From Planctomycetaceae bacterium (lineage in GTDB: Bacteria; Planctomycetota; Planctomycetia; Pirellulales; UBA1268): a stretch of DNA of 7,562 nt. Every line of letters begins with the position of its first letter. Position 1 is the first letter of the stretch. Both the position numbers and the translations under genes were made by a program. The notes below the pieces were generated by a model, which ran no database searches, was not told the origin of the DNA, and was given only the letters and a program-made list of their open reading frames with translations. The DNA is taken from assembly GCA_947440895.1 (NCBI GenBank), contig CANETO010000080.1:1-7562 (forward strand), written 5' to 3'. Positions 6,588 to 7,562 of this stretch are shown here, piece by piece.

Positions 6588-7562
6588 TCAGGGCTCCACG
6601 CCCTCGCCGGGCTCGATCGAGAACACATCCTCAGCAAGGTTCGCCGTGAGCACCCGCACCGCCCCCGACGCCTTGCCGGTCACCACCAGGATCGCCCCTA
6701 CCCCGCTACCCTGCGGCGCTACCTGAGCCAGCCCCGCAGGGCCGAGCACGTAGAGTGCCGTCGAAAGGCTGTCGGCCTCGGCGGCAGTGGCAGCCACCAC
6801 GGTTGCAGACAGCACGCCCTCGGCGGGCACCCCCGTTCGCGGATCGAGAATATGACCAAGTCGGCGGCCGCGTTCGATGAAGAACTGCGTGCCCGATCCA
6901 CTGGTGCCGAGGGCTTTGTTTTCCAACTGGACTGTCGCTAGCCGCCGGCCCGGTCGCAACGGGTGTCGCACGCCCACCGGCCAGGACCGCCGCCCCGGCA
7001 GGGCCGGCCCCTGTGTGCCGATCGCCCGCACGCTGCTGGCCCCGCCGTGCACGAGCGCACTGGGCACACCCAAGGTCTGAAGCCGCTCCATCACGCGGTC
7101 GATCGCCCAGCCTTTGCCGATGGCGCCGGGGTTCAGTTCCACGCCGGGGCGGGTGAACCGCACCCGGCTGCCGGCCTCGTCCAGTTCGACCCACCGCATG
7201 CCGGAGGACTCCCTTGCCCGCGCGAGTTCCTCGTCCGAAGGCGTTCGCCCCTGACGGCGGAGGAATCCCCAGGTTTTCACCAGGGTGCCGGCCGCCATAT
7301 CAAACGCGCCGGCCGTGCGGTCGTGGAGTTCGCGTGCCTCGAGCAGCAACGCGAAGAGGTCGGCCTCCACGGGCTGCCAGCCGTCGGCTGCCGTGGCGTT
7401 GAGGCGGGCCAACTGGCTCGTGTCGCGATAGACCGTGATCCGGTCCTCGATCTCATCGACGAGATCGAGGCAGTCGACGGCGATCGCCGTGGCGTCAGGC
7501 ACCTCGCCGGCGTTGAACACGATCTCGAACCGGCAGGCCATCGCCTCGCGGCCGACGACGAG
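6588..7562 (-). CDS. apbE: FAD:protein FMN transferase (ApbE family), N-terminus beyond the window
   Basis: ApbE enzymes use FAD and Mg2+ to attach FMN covalently to Ser/Thr of target flavoproteins such as Nqr and Rnf subunits, and many are exported. With Met numbered 1 at 7541, the motifs are AMACRFEI at the start (equivalent to the family's MGT segment), ELNPGAIGKGWAIDRV (135-150), VHGGASS (164-170), TSGSG (213-217), HILDPRTGVP (230-239) and EADSLSTAL (255-263), with Asp257 and Thr261 as probable metal-site residues. The frame is open through the seven codons to the right edge (LVVGREA) and family members have residues before this point, so the true start most likely lies outside the window. 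The C-terminus is complete: stop at 6588-6590, ending GEGVEP. Any signal peptide or lipobox would be off-window. No flavin acceptor protein or Nqr/Rnf gene is visible here. Confidence 0.93.
   Translation of the reverse strand, partial: LVVGREAMACRFEIVFNAGEVPDATAIAVDCLDLVDEIEDRITVYRDTSQLARLNATAADGWQPVEADLFALLLEARELHDRTAGAFDMAAGTLVKTWGFLRRQGRTPSDEELARARESSGMRWVELDEAGSRVRFTRPGVELNPGAIGKGWAIDRVMERLQTLGVPSALVHGGASSVRAIGTQGPALPGRRSWPVGVRHPLRPGRRLATVQLENKALGTSGSGTQFFIERGRRLGHILDPRTGVPAEGVLSATVVAATAAEADSLSTALYVLGPAGLAQVAPQGSGVGAILVVTGKASGAVRVLTANLAEDVFSIEPGEGVEP

Noticed and set aside
6444..6941. 165-residue plus-strand frame beginning MKKGTAVL in the apbE-dedA gap
   Set aside because: The first residues look like a gene start, but about 70% of it is antisense to apbE, no SD precedes it, and the sequence becomes Arg-rich without motifs.

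Overview
The window looks like chromosomal DNA of a Planctomycetota bacterium, possibly Pirellulales. This is inferred from high GC (by eye low-to-mid 60s percent), sparse Shine-Dalgarno sequences, and the wording of several proteins: a GHCYPEFYL-type transglutaminase, an ApbE whose N-terminal motif reads AMACRFEI, and a short TIM-barrel epimerase-like protein. No rRNA, tRNA, insertion sequence, CRISPR array or phage gene was found.

There are six protein-coding genes. Read along the minus strand from the right edge they are: an ApbE-type flavin transferase (6588-7562, N-terminus cut by the window edge), a DedA/VTT membrane protein (5625-6353), a sigma-54-dependent NtrC-type regulator (3979-5388), and a xylose-isomerase-like TIM barrel (2913-3848). 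The only plus-strand gene, an exported transglutaminase-like protein (1928-2908), meets the TIM-barrel gene tail to tail with 4 bases between stop codons. It is divergent from rpsA (37-1722, minus), a complete six-domain ribosomal protein S1.

The genes do not form an obvious pathway. Gaps of 130 to 236 bases separate the four leftmost-reading minus-strand genes, so they are probably separate transcription units. The gaps hold most of the non-coding signals: a good extended -10 promoter for rpsA, a plausible promoter for the TIM-barrel gene next to a strong hairpin behind the regulator, a hairpin-dense stretch between dedA and the regulator, and a 13-base tandem repeat upstream of dedA.

I see no convincing new multi-gene system. 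The observations most worth a second look are proteins that keep their fold but have lost a signature residue: the regulator's receiver lacks the conserved Lys, the TIM barrel lacks its expected Glu ligands, and the transglutaminase has Cys/Gln where the triad Asp should be. The structured 5389-5624 gap is also of interest.
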